Of a DNA stretch of 64,000 nt, positions 17,571 to 27,199 are shown one piece after another; the stretch's first letter is position 1, and the number at the start of each line of letters is the position of its first letter. Source of the DNA: Nesterenkonia haasae (lineage in GTDB: Bacteria > Actinomycetota > Actinomycetes > Actinomycetales > Micrococcaceae). The stretch lies in contig NZ_VFIE01000017.1 of NCBI RefSeq assembly GCF_010119385.1, positions 131,789-195,788 on the forward strand. Reading direction: 5' to 3'. The notes beneath the pieces were generated by a model that was given only the letters and a program-made list of their open reading frames with translations, did no database searches and was not told the DNA's origin. The translations under genes and the position numbers were made by a program.

Positions 17571-18380
17571 TTGTCATCGCTTGCCCTGAGTGCCGCCGAA
17601 GAGGGTGGCTTCCAGCCGCCCACTATCAGTGAGACCCACCTTCCGGACATTCTCCCGTGGATGGCGCCCTGGGGCACCGGCTTCGGCAAAAACATGCTGA
17701 TGGTGATTCTGGCCGTCGTGCTAATCACCTGGCTGTTCAGCTTCGCTATTCGCAAGCAGGCCCTTGTTCCCTCGCGTGGTCAATACCTGGCTGAGTCCGC
17801 CTACGGTTTTGTGCGCAACACCATGGGTCGGGACATCCTGGGCGATAAGCACTTCAGGCCGTGGATCCCACTTCTCTTCACAGTCTTTTTCTTTGTGCTG
17901 TTCAACAATCTCTTCGGGGCAATCCCCGGGTTGCAGATGCCCACGTTCTCCCATGCTGGCCCTGCCTATGCCCTGGCCGGCATAATTTGGATCACCTGGA
18001 TCGTCTTGGGATTCAAGCTCCACGGCGCGAAGTTCATGAAGCTGATGACGGTACCCTCCGGCGTGCCGAAGCCACTTTTGCTCATCCTCACCCCTCTGGA
18101 ATTCCTCTCCAACTTCATCATCCGCCCCCTGACGCACAGTCTGCGTCTGATGGCCGTGATGCTTGCCGGTCACATCATTGTGATGCTCGCCGGTTCTGGG
18201 GCCGAGTTCCTGATCGCCCAGCAGGAAGGTATCGCCAACGCTGGTTTGGGTGTCGCCGTCCTGATTGGCTCGATCCCGTTGTACTTCTTGGAACTGATCA
18301 TGATGGTGCTGCAGGCGTTTGTCTTCGCCCTGCTGACCGCCATCTATATCCAAGGTTCCATAGAAGCCGACGCCCACTGA
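17571..18380 (+). CDS. atpB: ATP synthase Fo subunit a
   Basis: Membrane subunit of the proton channel, with five or six membrane segments. The essential arginine lies in [15 protein letters not shown], and the C-terminus has [25 protein letters not shown]. The TTG at 17571 is preferred because GAGAGGA ends 6 bases before it, giving 269 residues. The ATG at 17556 in the same frame has no ribosome-binding site and would add 5 residues. It is followed by an 82-base gap with a hairpin, then atpE. Confidence 0.95.
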   Translation: MSSLALSAAEEGGFQPPTISETHLPDILPWMAPWGTGFGKNMLMVILAVVLITWLFSFAIRKQALVPSRGQYLAESAYGFVRNTMGRDILGDKHFRPWIPLLFTVFFFVLFNNLFGAIPGLQMPTFSHAGPAYALAGIIWITWIVLGFKLHGAKFMKLMTVPSGVPKPLLLILTPLEFLSNFIIRPLTHSLRLMAVMLAGHIIVMLAGSGAEFLIAQQEGIANAGLGVAVLIGSIPLYFLELIMMVLQAFVFALLTAIYIQGSIEADAH

Positions 18381-18418
18381 TCCTGCAAGACCCGTAACTA
18401 ACGAGTTCCCGCACAACT

Positions 18419-18439
18419 TTCCGGTGAAAGACACCGGAA
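18419..18439 (+). promoter_or_regulatory. Hairpin between atpB and atpE
   Basis: A perfect 8-base stem, TTCCGGTG (18419-18426) and CACCGGAA (18432-18439), with an AAAGA loop. It lies 24 bases before the atpE start and has no T run, so it is better read as an mRNA processing or stability element than a terminator. Confidence 0.5.
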
Positions 18440-18462
18440 GCGAGACAGAAAGAGAGAAATAC

Positions 18463-18666
18463 ATGGAAGGCACCCTGAACATGATCGGCCTCGGCCTCGC
18501 TGGCTTCGGCGCGGCCATCGCGATCGGCATGGTCTTCGCTGCCTACCTCAATGGTGTGGCACGTCAGCCGGAGGCTCAGCGTGTGCTGCAGCCCATCGCG
18601 CTGCTCGGCTTCGCCCTTGCTGAGGCCGTGTTCATTCTGGCCATCGTCTTCGCCTTTGTGCTCTGA
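18463..18666 (+). CDS. atpE: ATP synthase Fo subunit c
   Basis: Ring subunit of 67 residues: two membrane helices joined by the polar loop ARQPEAQR. The proton-binding residue is Glu54 in [12 protein letters not shown]. The ATG at 18463 follows GAGAGAAA. A longer frame starting at 18424 would add 13 charged residues and is unlikely. The gene stands apart from its neighbours by 82 and 68 bases, each holding a hairpin, in an operon that is otherwise tightly packed. Confidence 0.96.
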   Translation: MEGTLNMIGLGLAGFGAAIAIGMVFAAYLNGVARQPEAQRVLQPIALLGFALAEAVFILAIVFAFVL

Positions 18667-18687
18667 CACAGGTTTAGCAGACACGCA

Positions 18688-18705
18688 GCCGTCCTCAGTG
18701 ACGGC
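18688..18705 (+). promoter_or_regulatory. Hairpin between atpE and atpF
   Basis: A perfect 6-base stem, GCCGTC (18688-18693) and GACGGC (18700-18705), with loop CTCAGT. It lies 21 bases after the atpE stop. With the hairpin before atpE it would frame a short, possibly protected, atpE segment. Confidence 0.4.
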
Positions 18706-18734
18706 AGCCTAAGAAGACCGTCAGACTAGTGAAG

Positions 18735-19307
18735 ATGGGTGAACACATGATCAGCACAACACTGATCCGGGCAACGGAGTACGAAGACGCGAATCCGTTG
18801 GTCCCGAACCCCTGGGAAGCTGCCGTGGCCGCTATCGGCTTCATCGTGCTTTTCATCATTGTCGTCAAAGTGATCGCTCCCAGGTTCGAGCAGTCGTACC
18901 AGAACCGCGTGGAAGCGATTGAAGGCGGCATCAATCAGGCGGAGGAAGCCAAGGCTGAGGCTGAGGCTCTGAAGGCTGAATATGAGAAGCAGCTGGCTGA
19001 TTCGCGCGCTGAAGCGTCCAAGATTCGTGAAGAAGCTCGGGCGGAAGGCGCGCAGCTTGTCTCAGAGGCTCAGGAGAAGGCCGCCGCTGAGGGGGCGCGA
19101 ATCCGCGAACAGGCGCAGGCTCAGATCGAAGCTGACCGCGCCGCTGCCGCAGCATCCTTGAAGTCTGAGGTCGGAACTCTGGCAACGCAGTTGGCTTCGA
19201 AGATTGTCGGCGAGGCCCTCGAGGACGACGCCCGTTCCAGCCGCGTTGTTGATCGCTTCCTAGCCGATCTTGATGCTGAGCAGCAGACGCAGGGGGCAGC
19301 ACAGTAA
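18735..19307 (+). CDS. atpF: ATP synthase Fo subunit b
   Basis: Peripheral stalk subunit of 190 residues: one membrane segment (about 32-50, VAAIGFIVLFIIVVKVIAP) followed by a long charged Ala/Glu-rich helix for dimerisation. Starts are possible at 18729 (GTG), 18735 (ATG) and 18747 (ATG); none has a strong ribosome-binding site. It overlaps atpH by one base, and unlike mycobacteria, subunits b and delta are separate proteins here. Confidence 0.94.
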   Translation: MGEHMISTTLIRATEYEDANPLVPNPWEAAVAAIGFIVLFIIVVKVIAPRFEQSYQNRVEAIEGGINQAEEAKAEAEALKAEYEKQLADSRAEASKIREEARAEGAQLVSEAQEKAAAEGARIREQAQAQIEADRAAAAASLKSEVGTLATQLASKIVGEALEDDARSSRVVDRFLADLDAEQQTQGAAQ

Positions 19308-20134
19308 TGGCAGTGCAGTTCAGCGGATCCAGTCGGTCCAGGGCGTCTCTTAAGACGCTGGAGAGCGAATTGGCGGAGACCCTCACAGCGGCTGATCTTG
19401 CCGTTGCTGCTGAGTTGTTCACCGCACTCGATGTGCTGGACGGCTCTGCAGCTTTGCGGCGATCCCTCACCGATCCTTCACGTGAAACCGCTGCTCGCGT
19501 GGGGGTCATCCGGTCTCTGTTCAGTGCGGGAGCGCAGCCGGCCACGGTAAAAGTCCTCGAGGCTGCAGTGGCTCAGCGGTGGAGCAAGGAGCGTGACCTC
19601 GGTGACGCAGTGGAGTCACTGGCAGTCACAGCTGTTGCGGCTAAGGCGGAGAGTCGGGGGCTCCAAGGACTGGAGGATCTCGAGAGCGCATTGTTGAGCT
19701 TTCGCCGGACCATCGCCGAGTCGCACGAACTTCAGCACGCACTGAGTGAGGATCAAGCACCTCCGGCAGCGAAGCAGAAGCTGGCAGGAAAGCTCAGTTC
19801 ACAGGCCTCACCTGAGGCCCGGCTGCTGATAGACCGGGCCGTGACGTCCCCGAGGGGCCTGCGGACTTCCGCCTTGATCGAACGTTTCGCTGCGGCGATT
19901 GCGGCCCGCCAGGACCGCTGGATTGCTCAGGTTACAGTGGCGAAGGACCTAAGCAGCACATACCTGGACAAACTGTCCGCGAGTTTGGACAAGTACTTCG
20001 GCAGGGAGCTGAAATTGGATGTCGTCGTTGATCCTGATGTGATCGGCGGCATTCGCGTCCAGGTCGGAGACGAAGTGGTAGATAGTACCGTCGCCGCTCG
20101 ACTGAATGAGCTCCACCGCACAATCGCCAGCTAG
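19307..20134 (+). CDS. atpH: ATP synthase F1 subunit delta
   Basis: Stalk subunit of 275 residues connecting F1 to subunit b. It is longer than the roughly 180-residue E. coli protein, as is usual in Actinobacteria. The C-terminal region VDPDVIGGIRVQVGDEVVDSTV is the conserved OSCP/delta signature. The ATG overlaps the atpF stop. Confidence 0.93.
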   Translation: MAVQFSGSSRSRASLKTLESELAETLTAADLAVAAELFTALDVLDGSAALRRSLTDPSRETAARVGVIRSLFSAGAQPATVKVLEAAVAQRWSKERDLGDAVESLAVTAVAAKAESRGLQGLEDLESALLSFRRTIAESHELQHALSEDQAPPAAKQKLAGKLSSQASPEARLLIDRAVTSPRGLRTSALIERFAAAIAARQDRWIAQVTVAKDLSSTYLDKLSASLDKYFGRELKLDVVVDPDVIGGIRVQVGDEVVDSTVAARLNELHRTIAS

Positions 20135-20215
20135 CCCAGCTAGCCCGACTGACAACTTTTGACCCGTACGGCCGTGCTTGACACGGCCACTGATAGAGGA
20201 GAGCAGGGACTGCAG

Positions 20216-21844
20216 ATGGCCGATTTGACCATCAATGCCGATGACGTCCGCAACGCCTTGAACGAGTTCGCCGCGTCCTACGACCCGGGGAGTGCCGGGC
20301 GCACCGAGGTGGGGCGCGTGATCTCCGCGGCTGACGGTATTGCACGAGTTGAGGGTTTGCCCTCAACCATGTCGAACGAACTTCTTCGCTTCGAAGACGG
20401 CACCCTGGGCCTAGCCCAGAACCTCGACACCCGAGAAATTGGTGTTGTGGTCCTAGGCGCTTTTGCTGGTATCGAAGAGGGCCAGGAAGTGACCCGGACA
20501 GGAGAGGTCCTCTCTGTTCCAGTGGGTGATGAATTCCTGGGCCGTGTGGTTGATCCCCTGGGCGCTCCGATCGATGACTTGGGTGCCATCGAGGCGGAGT
20601 CTCGCCGTGCGCTGGAACTTCAGGCACCGTCGGTGGTGCAGCGGAAGTCAGTGCATGAGCCTCTCCAGACCGGTATCAAGGCTATTGACGCCATGATTCC
20701 GATTGGTCGTGGTCAGCGTCAGCTGATCATTGGAGACCGTCAGACTGGTAAGACTGCCATCGGTATCGACGCCATTCTCAACCAGAAGGCCAACTGGGAG
20801 TCCGGTGATGTGGACAAGCAGGTGCGCTGTATCTATGTGGCGGTCGGCCAGAAGGCCTCGACCATCGCCGCAGTTCGCCAGACATTGGCTGACCGCGGTG
20901 CTCTTGAGTACACCACGATTGTCGCCTCGCCGGCCTCTGACCCAGCAGGCTTCAAGTACCTCGCGCCATTTGCCGGTTCGGCTATCGGCCAGCACTGGAT
21001 GTACGGCGGTAAGCACGTGCTGATCATTTTTGATGATCTCTCCAAGCAGGCTGAAGCGTACCGCGCCGTGTCGCTGCTGTTGCGTCGACCACCGGGACGT
21101 GAAGCTTTCCCCGGCGATGTCTTCTACTTACACTCACGTCTGCTCGAACGCTGCGCCAAGCTCTCGGACGAACTCGGCGCAGGGTCGATGACTGGGCTGC
21201 CGATCATCGAAACCAAGGCCAATGACGTCTCGGCGTACATCCCGACGAACGTCATCTCCATCACAGACGGTCAGATCTTCTTGCAGTCAGACCTGTTCAA
21301 TGCGAACCAGCGACCTGCTGTGGATGTCGGCATCTCGGTGTCACGAGTTGGCGGTGCTGCGCAGGTAAAGGCTATGAAGAAGGTTTCGGGAACACTGAAG
21401 CTGGACCTCGCTCAGTACCGTGACATGCAGGCGTTCGCGATGTTCGCCTCTGACCTCGATCCGGCGACTCGTAAACAGCTGACACGCGGTGAACGGCAGA
21501 CTGAGCTGCTCAAGCAGGCACAGTACACACCGTTCCCCGTTGAGGAGCAGGTTGTCTCCATCTGGGCAGGTGCCCAGGGCCACCTGGATGACGTGGAGTT
21601 GGCTGATATCAAGCGCTTCGAGGCAGAGTGGATTGAGCACCTGCGGCGGAAGACCGAGGTCCTGACTAACCTCGCCTCCAGCGGAAAGCTTGAGGACGAC
21701 ACGGTGAACACTCTTAATGGGGAAATCGAGACATTCAAGCGCAACTTCCACTCCGAAGGTGCAGAGTCGCTGGTCGGTAACGAAACCGCTGAGGCGCTCT
21801 CTGACGAGGACATCGAGCAGGAAGAGATCTCCACCTCCAAGTGA
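20216..21844 (+). CDS. atpA: ATP synthase F1 subunit alpha
   Basis: Non-catalytic nucleotide-binding subunit, 542 residues. The P-loop GDRQTGKT is at 173-180, and [27 protein letters not shown] is recognisable in shortened form around [11 protein letters not shown]. The C-terminus has a short acidic, Ser/Thr-ending tail, as often in Actinobacteria. The ATG at 20216 follows GAGGAGAGCAGGGA; a frame from 20159 would run into the intergenic gap and lacks a site. Confidence 0.97.
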   Translation: MADLTINADDVRNALNEFAASYDPGSAGRTEVGRVISAADGIARVEGLPSTMSNELLRFEDGTLGLAQNLDTREIGVVVLGAFAGIEEGQEVTRTGEVLSVPVGDEFLGRVVDPLGAPIDDLGAIEAESRRALELQAPSVVQRKSVHEPLQTGIKAIDAMIPIGRGQRQLIIGDRQTGKTAIGIDAILNQKANWESGDVDKQVRCIYVAVGQKASTIAAVRQTLADRGALEYTTIVASPASDPAGFKYLAPFAGSAIGQHWMYGGKHVLIIFDDLSKQAEAYRAVSLLLRRPPGREAFPGDVFYLHSRLLERCAKLSDELGAGSMTGLPIIETKANDVSAYIPTNVISITDGQIFLQSDLFNANQRPAVDVGISVSRVGGAAQVKAMKKVSGTLKLDLAQYRDMQAFAMFASDLDPATRKQLTRGERQTELLKQAQYTPFPVEEQVVSIWAGAQGHLDDVELADIKRFEAEWIEHLRRKTEVLTNLASSGKLEDDTVNTLNGEIETFKRNFHSEGAESLVGNETAEALSDEDIEQEEISTSK

Positions 21845-21887
21845 GTGTGGGCTGACTCTTCGACGTTGAACTAAGGGAAGGACAAGC

Positions 21888-24252
<2,365 letters not shown>

Positions 24253-24257
24253 TCCTG

Positions 24258-24521
24258 ATGGCGACTCTTGACGTACAGGTTGTTGCGACCGACCACGCCG
24301 TGTGGTCAGGTGAGGCAAAGTCGCTGACCGGACGCACTATCGAGGGTGACATCGGGATCCTTCCCGGGCACACACCTGTGCTTGCTCTCTTAGCTGAGGG
24401 AGACCTCATCATCGAGCCAGTCGAAGGGGGAACAGTGAAGGCCCACGTCAAGGGAGGGTTCTTCTCCGTTGACTCTGACAAGGTCACCGTGGTCGCCGAC
24501 GAAGCTGATGTGTCGGGTTAA
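24258..24521 (+). CDS. atpC: ATP synthase F1 subunit epsilon
   Basis: Short epsilon subunit of 87 residues: the N-terminal beta-sandwich (DVQVVATDHAVWSGEAKSL, DIGILPGHTPVLALL) is complete, but the two-helix C-terminal domain that inhibits ATP hydrolysis in E. coli is missing. Short epsilon subunits are common in Actinobacteria. It ends the operon before a strong hairpin. Confidence 0.95.
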   Translation: MATLDVQVVATDHAVWSGEAKSLTGRTIEGDIGILPGHTPVLALLAEGDLIIEPVEGGTVKAHVKGGFFSVDSDKVTVVADEADVSG

Positions 24522-24548
24522 CCCGAGCAACTCTCTTTCGCTGTCACA

Positions 24549-24582
24549 GCTGATGGCCCCGGCACATGCCGGGGCCATCAGC
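24549..24582 (+). terminator. Terminator of the ATP synthase operon
   Basis: A perfect 15-base stem, arms 24549-24563 and 24568-24582, closes an ACAT loop. The T run after it is weak. It lies 27 bases after atpC and 48 bases before nucS. Confidence 0.7.
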
Positions 24583-24615
24583 GTTCTACTTGACGTCCTG
24601 CGCGGCGTTGTCCGG

Positions 24616-24621
24616 TAGGAT
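24616..24621 (+). promoter_or_regulatory. Possible leaderless -10 element of nucS
   Basis: TAGGAT lies 8 bases before the GTG at 24630, with no ribosome-binding site between. TTGACG at 24590 is 20 bases upstream, longer than an ideal spacer. Confidence 0.4.
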
Positions 24622-24629
24622 CAGTCACC

Positions 24630-25322
24630 GTGCGATTAGTGATTGCCAGTTGCTCAGTCAACTACTCTGGACGTTTGAATGCTCACCTGGCGCTGGCCAA
24701 GCGGCTCATCATGGTCAAAGCCGACGGCGCTGTACTCATCCACTCTGACGGTGGTTCATATAAACCGCTCAACTGGATGTCGCCCCCCGCGGTGTTGCGA
24801 GTAACAGAACCTGATGAGCACCAAAGCAAGGCTGGGATTGAACAAGTCTGGACAGTCTCGGCAGAAAAGTCGGATGACCAGCTCAGCATTCTCATTTCCG
24901 AAGTCCACCACGAGATATCTCATGAGCTGGGCGCGGACCCGGGTCTGGTCAAGGACGGAGTCGAGGCCGACTTGCAGCGCCTCCTTGCTGAGCAGATTGA
25001 GCGTCTTGGTGACGGACATACACTCATTCGCAGAGAACACGCGACGCCCATCGGTCCAGTGGACATTCTGGCGAAGGGCCCCAGCGGGGTTGTCGCGGTG
25101 GAACTCAAGAGGCGCGGCGATATCGATGGTGTCGAGCAACTGTCGCGCTACCTGGAGCTCTTGAACCGCGACCCGCTCCTCTCACCAGTCGCAGGTGTCT
25201 TTGCCGCCCAGCAAATCAAACCACAGGCTCGCACGCTTGCCGAAGACCGGGGGATCCGCTGCGTTGTCCTGGACTACGAAGACATGAAAGGTGAGGAGTC
25301 TGGCGCACCTCGTCTTTTCTGA
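24630..25322 (+). CDS. nucS: Mismatch-specific endonuclease NucS/EndoMS
   Basis: Endonuclease that cuts both strands at mismatches and replaces MutS/MutL repair in many Actinobacteria and Archaea. The 230 residues hold the N-terminal DNA-binding domain and the C-terminal nuclease core [20 protein letters not shown], with the acidic residues Asp145 and Glu158 and Lys160, then [16 protein letters not shown]. The protein ends in PRLF, resembling the sliding-clamp-binding tail described for NucS in other Actinobacteria. It has its own promoter signal after the atp terminator, and no mutS or mutL is in the window. Confidence 0.94.
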   Translation: MRLVIASCSVNYSGRLNAHLALAKRLIMVKADGAVLIHSDGGSYKPLNWMSPPAVLRVTEPDEHQSKAGIEQVWTVSAEKSDDQLSILISEVHHEISHELGADPGLVKDGVEADLQRLLAEQIERLGDGHTLIRREHATPIGPVDILAKGPSGVVAVELKRRGDIDGVEQLSRYLELLNRDPLLSPVAGVFAAQQIKPQARTLAEDRGIRCVVLDYEDMKGEESGAPRLF

Positions 25323-25349
25323 CGTGCAACTGGGGACCTGTTGAGAGAC

Positions 25350-25661
25350 TTACCCGGAAATCCGCCAACAGTGGGTGTGCCAGTGTCTACGCTCGGAAGC
25401 GGCACTGTCATCGCCGAATATCCAGTCCGCTCTCCAAGCCACCACATGAGCGGTACCCGCCCCGATTCTCAGGCCACACCCCGGACAGATGTACTCTTTC
25501 GAAGCCGCCGCACCGGAGATATGCCGGACGAAGTACTCCCCGTCCCGGCGCTTCACGCGTCCTGAGGTGATGCCGCCGGGCATTACCGAGTGGGTGCTCA
25601 GTGGACGGTGCTCCTGCTGCCATTTGGACCCACCGCGACGTCGTCCTTTTCCCTTTCCCAC
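25350..25661 (-). CDS. Small basic Cys/His protein, conserved in Actinobacteria
   Basis: Protein of 103 residues. The N-terminus is strongly basic and Gly-rich (GKGKGRRRGG). The centre has CPGCGLRIGAGTAHVV and later HWHTHCW, which together could form a zinc site. Similar small proteins next to nucS are often labelled ATP/GTP-binding in actinobacterial genomes, but I see no P-loop. Function unknown. It converges with nucS, 27 bases away, and starts with GTG. Confidence 0.65.
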   Translation of the reverse strand: MGKGKGRRRGGSKWQQEHRPLSTHSVMPGGITSGRVKRRDGEYFVRHISGAAASKEYICPGCGLRIGAGTAHVVAWRADWIFGDDSAASERRHWHTHCWRISG

Positions 25662-25713
25662 ACGGTCATTCTTGCAGAGTGGTGGGTGGTGTTGAGGACC
25701 ACGTCGGAGATCC

Positions 25714-27048
25714 TTATGTGCTCGGGCCTAGCCCGTAGAGCTCAATCGGTCTACCTCTTGCCGTGTAGGTGATGGCCGTGCTTACTCTGAGGGTGTACCC
25801 GTCCATCAGCGGGAGTGTCCTGGGTCTTCCGGAACCTCCGCCGGTCGGGCCGCCTTCTACAGTGACGTTGTCCAGGTGCACCAGAGGTTGGAGGAAATCT
25901 TCGGCTGCTGAGTACGTCATGGAGTCCACGAGTAGCCGAATGTGGTGGAGTCTGGGCAGGCAGGGTTCGGGCTCTAGCCACAAGGGGTAGTGCCCTGACA
26001 TCGACCCGCGACCGGTCGAGTACTGGATGCTGCCATACTCGCCCGGCTCTCGGATCAGGAGACGGCGACATGCATCCGCTGCCACCAGACTCCCACCCGT
26101 GTTTCCGCGCAGGTCGAGTACCACCGACGGCTCATCTCTGAGGCGCCCCAGCTCCTCGAAGAGCAGAGGAGCAGTTGTCCGATCAAAACGCGCGATGCGC
26201 AGCGTTGACCCTCTCCTCTGGACGGCCGGGGTGGGCGGTGGGGGAAACTCTTCCCACTCCGTCGCCCCACCCTGCGCGTCGCGTGCGCGAAACGTGCGGG
26301 GGGTTGTGGGGGTGGCCATGAAGCGCCGCGCGGCAACTTCGGCGTGCTGTTGCCGTGAGGCCCCCGTGGTTGCCAACCACAGGAGCGGATCGTCTACGAC
26401 CACGAACCAACCGGGGCGAACTCCAGCGAGGTACGCGGATGAGCCTTCAGGGACGCTGAGAAGTCTGGCGCCGAGGGCCGTCATCTCAGCACGATACGGC
26501 GGGTGGCATAAGCTGCCTGGAGCTCGCACGGCGGTGTGTGCATCGCCAAGTTCCGCAACCCAACGCTGAGCCGTGCACCAGAATGCGGCTCCGCTCAGCG
26601 AATCTATGTCAGAGTAGCGGGAACTGATCCTGTCCCACTGGAGCTCACGCAGAGCGAAGTACGGGTAGGTGGTCGCGATTTCGGAAGATATTCTCTCAGC
26701 TACCTCGGCGTAAGTTCTGGCTTCTGAGTACTGGACGGAGGAGGCAGTCGAGCGAGCGAGGCTGTGTAACAGCTGGAGCGTCTCGATGAGGTCTCCCGGA
26801 TGGCGCACTCGGCTCGTTAACCGGAGGTTCGCAGTGTCGGCGTGAAGTGAAGAGGCGCAGACGTCAGGTTCGACCGAGACCTGCCAGACGTTCCGATGGG
26901 TCTGACGTGGTGTGACAAGCTCCAACGGCTGACCGAGGACGGCTTCGAACTCCCGGCGTTCAAGCTTCAGAAGCGGAATCAGCCTGTCCGCGCCCGGAAT
27001 GCCCAGGATCTCAAGGTGCACAGTCTGATCGAAATTCGGAAGGACCAT
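25714..27048 (-). CDS. S41-family peptidase homologue without signal peptide
   Basis: Protein of 444 residues related to C-terminal-processing (tail-specific) proteases. The C-terminal half has the family strand-turn VVLDLRGNTGGSLVAADAC and the catalytic-serine region LVDSMTYSAAEDFLQPLV, with the likely nucleophile at Ser380. The region ARLLSVPEGSSAYLAGVRPG is PDZ-like, and WVAELGDAHTAV matches the N-terminal part of the fold. Most S41 proteases are exported, but no signal peptide or membrane segment is visible here, and the first 110 residues are unlike typical family members. The start is supported by TAGTCT 6 bases upstream. It is flanked by unrelated genes and a lower-GC gap, which suggests acquisition. 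Confidence 0.75.
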   Translation of the reverse strand: MVLPNFDQTVHLEILGIPGADRLIPLLKLERREFEAVLGQPLELVTPRQTHRNVWQVSVEPDVCASSLHADTANLRLTSRVRHPGDLIETLQLLHSLARSTASSVQYSEARTYAEVAERISSEIATTYPYFALRELQWDRISSRYSDIDSLSGAAFWCTAQRWVAELGDAHTAVRAPGSLCHPPYRAEMTALGARLLSVPEGSSAYLAGVRPGWFVVVDDPLLWLATTGASRQQHAEVAARRFMATPTTPRTFRARDAQGGATEWEEFPPPPTPAVQRRGSTLRIARFDRTTAPLLFEELGRLRDEPSVVLDLRGNTGGSLVAADACRRLLIREPGEYGSIQYSTGRGSMSGHYPLWLEPEPCLPRLHHIRLLVDSMTYSAAEDFLQPLVHLDNVTVEGGPTGGGSGRPRTLPLMDGYTLRVSTAITYTARGRPIELYGLGPST

Positions 27049-27054
27049 CCTCTG

Positions 27055-27060
27055 AGACTA
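27055..27060 (-). promoter_or_regulatory. Leaderless -10 element of the S41 gene
   Basis: TAGTCT on the minus strand, 6 bases, then ATG at 27048. The AGAGG just before the ATG is too close to act as a ribosome-binding site, so a leaderless transcript is the better reading. Confidence 0.45.
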
Positions 27061-27101
27061 TGGGAGGACGTGAACAGACATATCACTGAAAAAAGGCTGG
27101 A

Positions 27102-27131
27102 TTGTAACCATATCGTTATCTTCTGTATCCT
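27102..27131 (+). promoter_or_regulatory. Candidate promoter of the acidic membrane protein gene
   Basis: TTGTAA (27102-27107), an 18-base spacer and TATCCT (27126-27131) lie in a locally AT-rich gap. The transcript would have a leader of about 60 bases that includes a small GGGCT-CGAAA-AGCCC hairpin at 27155-27169. Confidence 0.45.
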
Positions 27132-27199
27132 AGAGAGCTGGACATTCATGTGCAGGGCTCGAAAAGCCCCGCTCCGCTAATTCTAAGGACAACACCCCA

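Noticed and set aside
27155-27169. Hairpin before the acidic protein gene as a terminator
   Set aside because: The 5-base stem has no T run and lies downstream of a good promoter; at most it is a leader structure.
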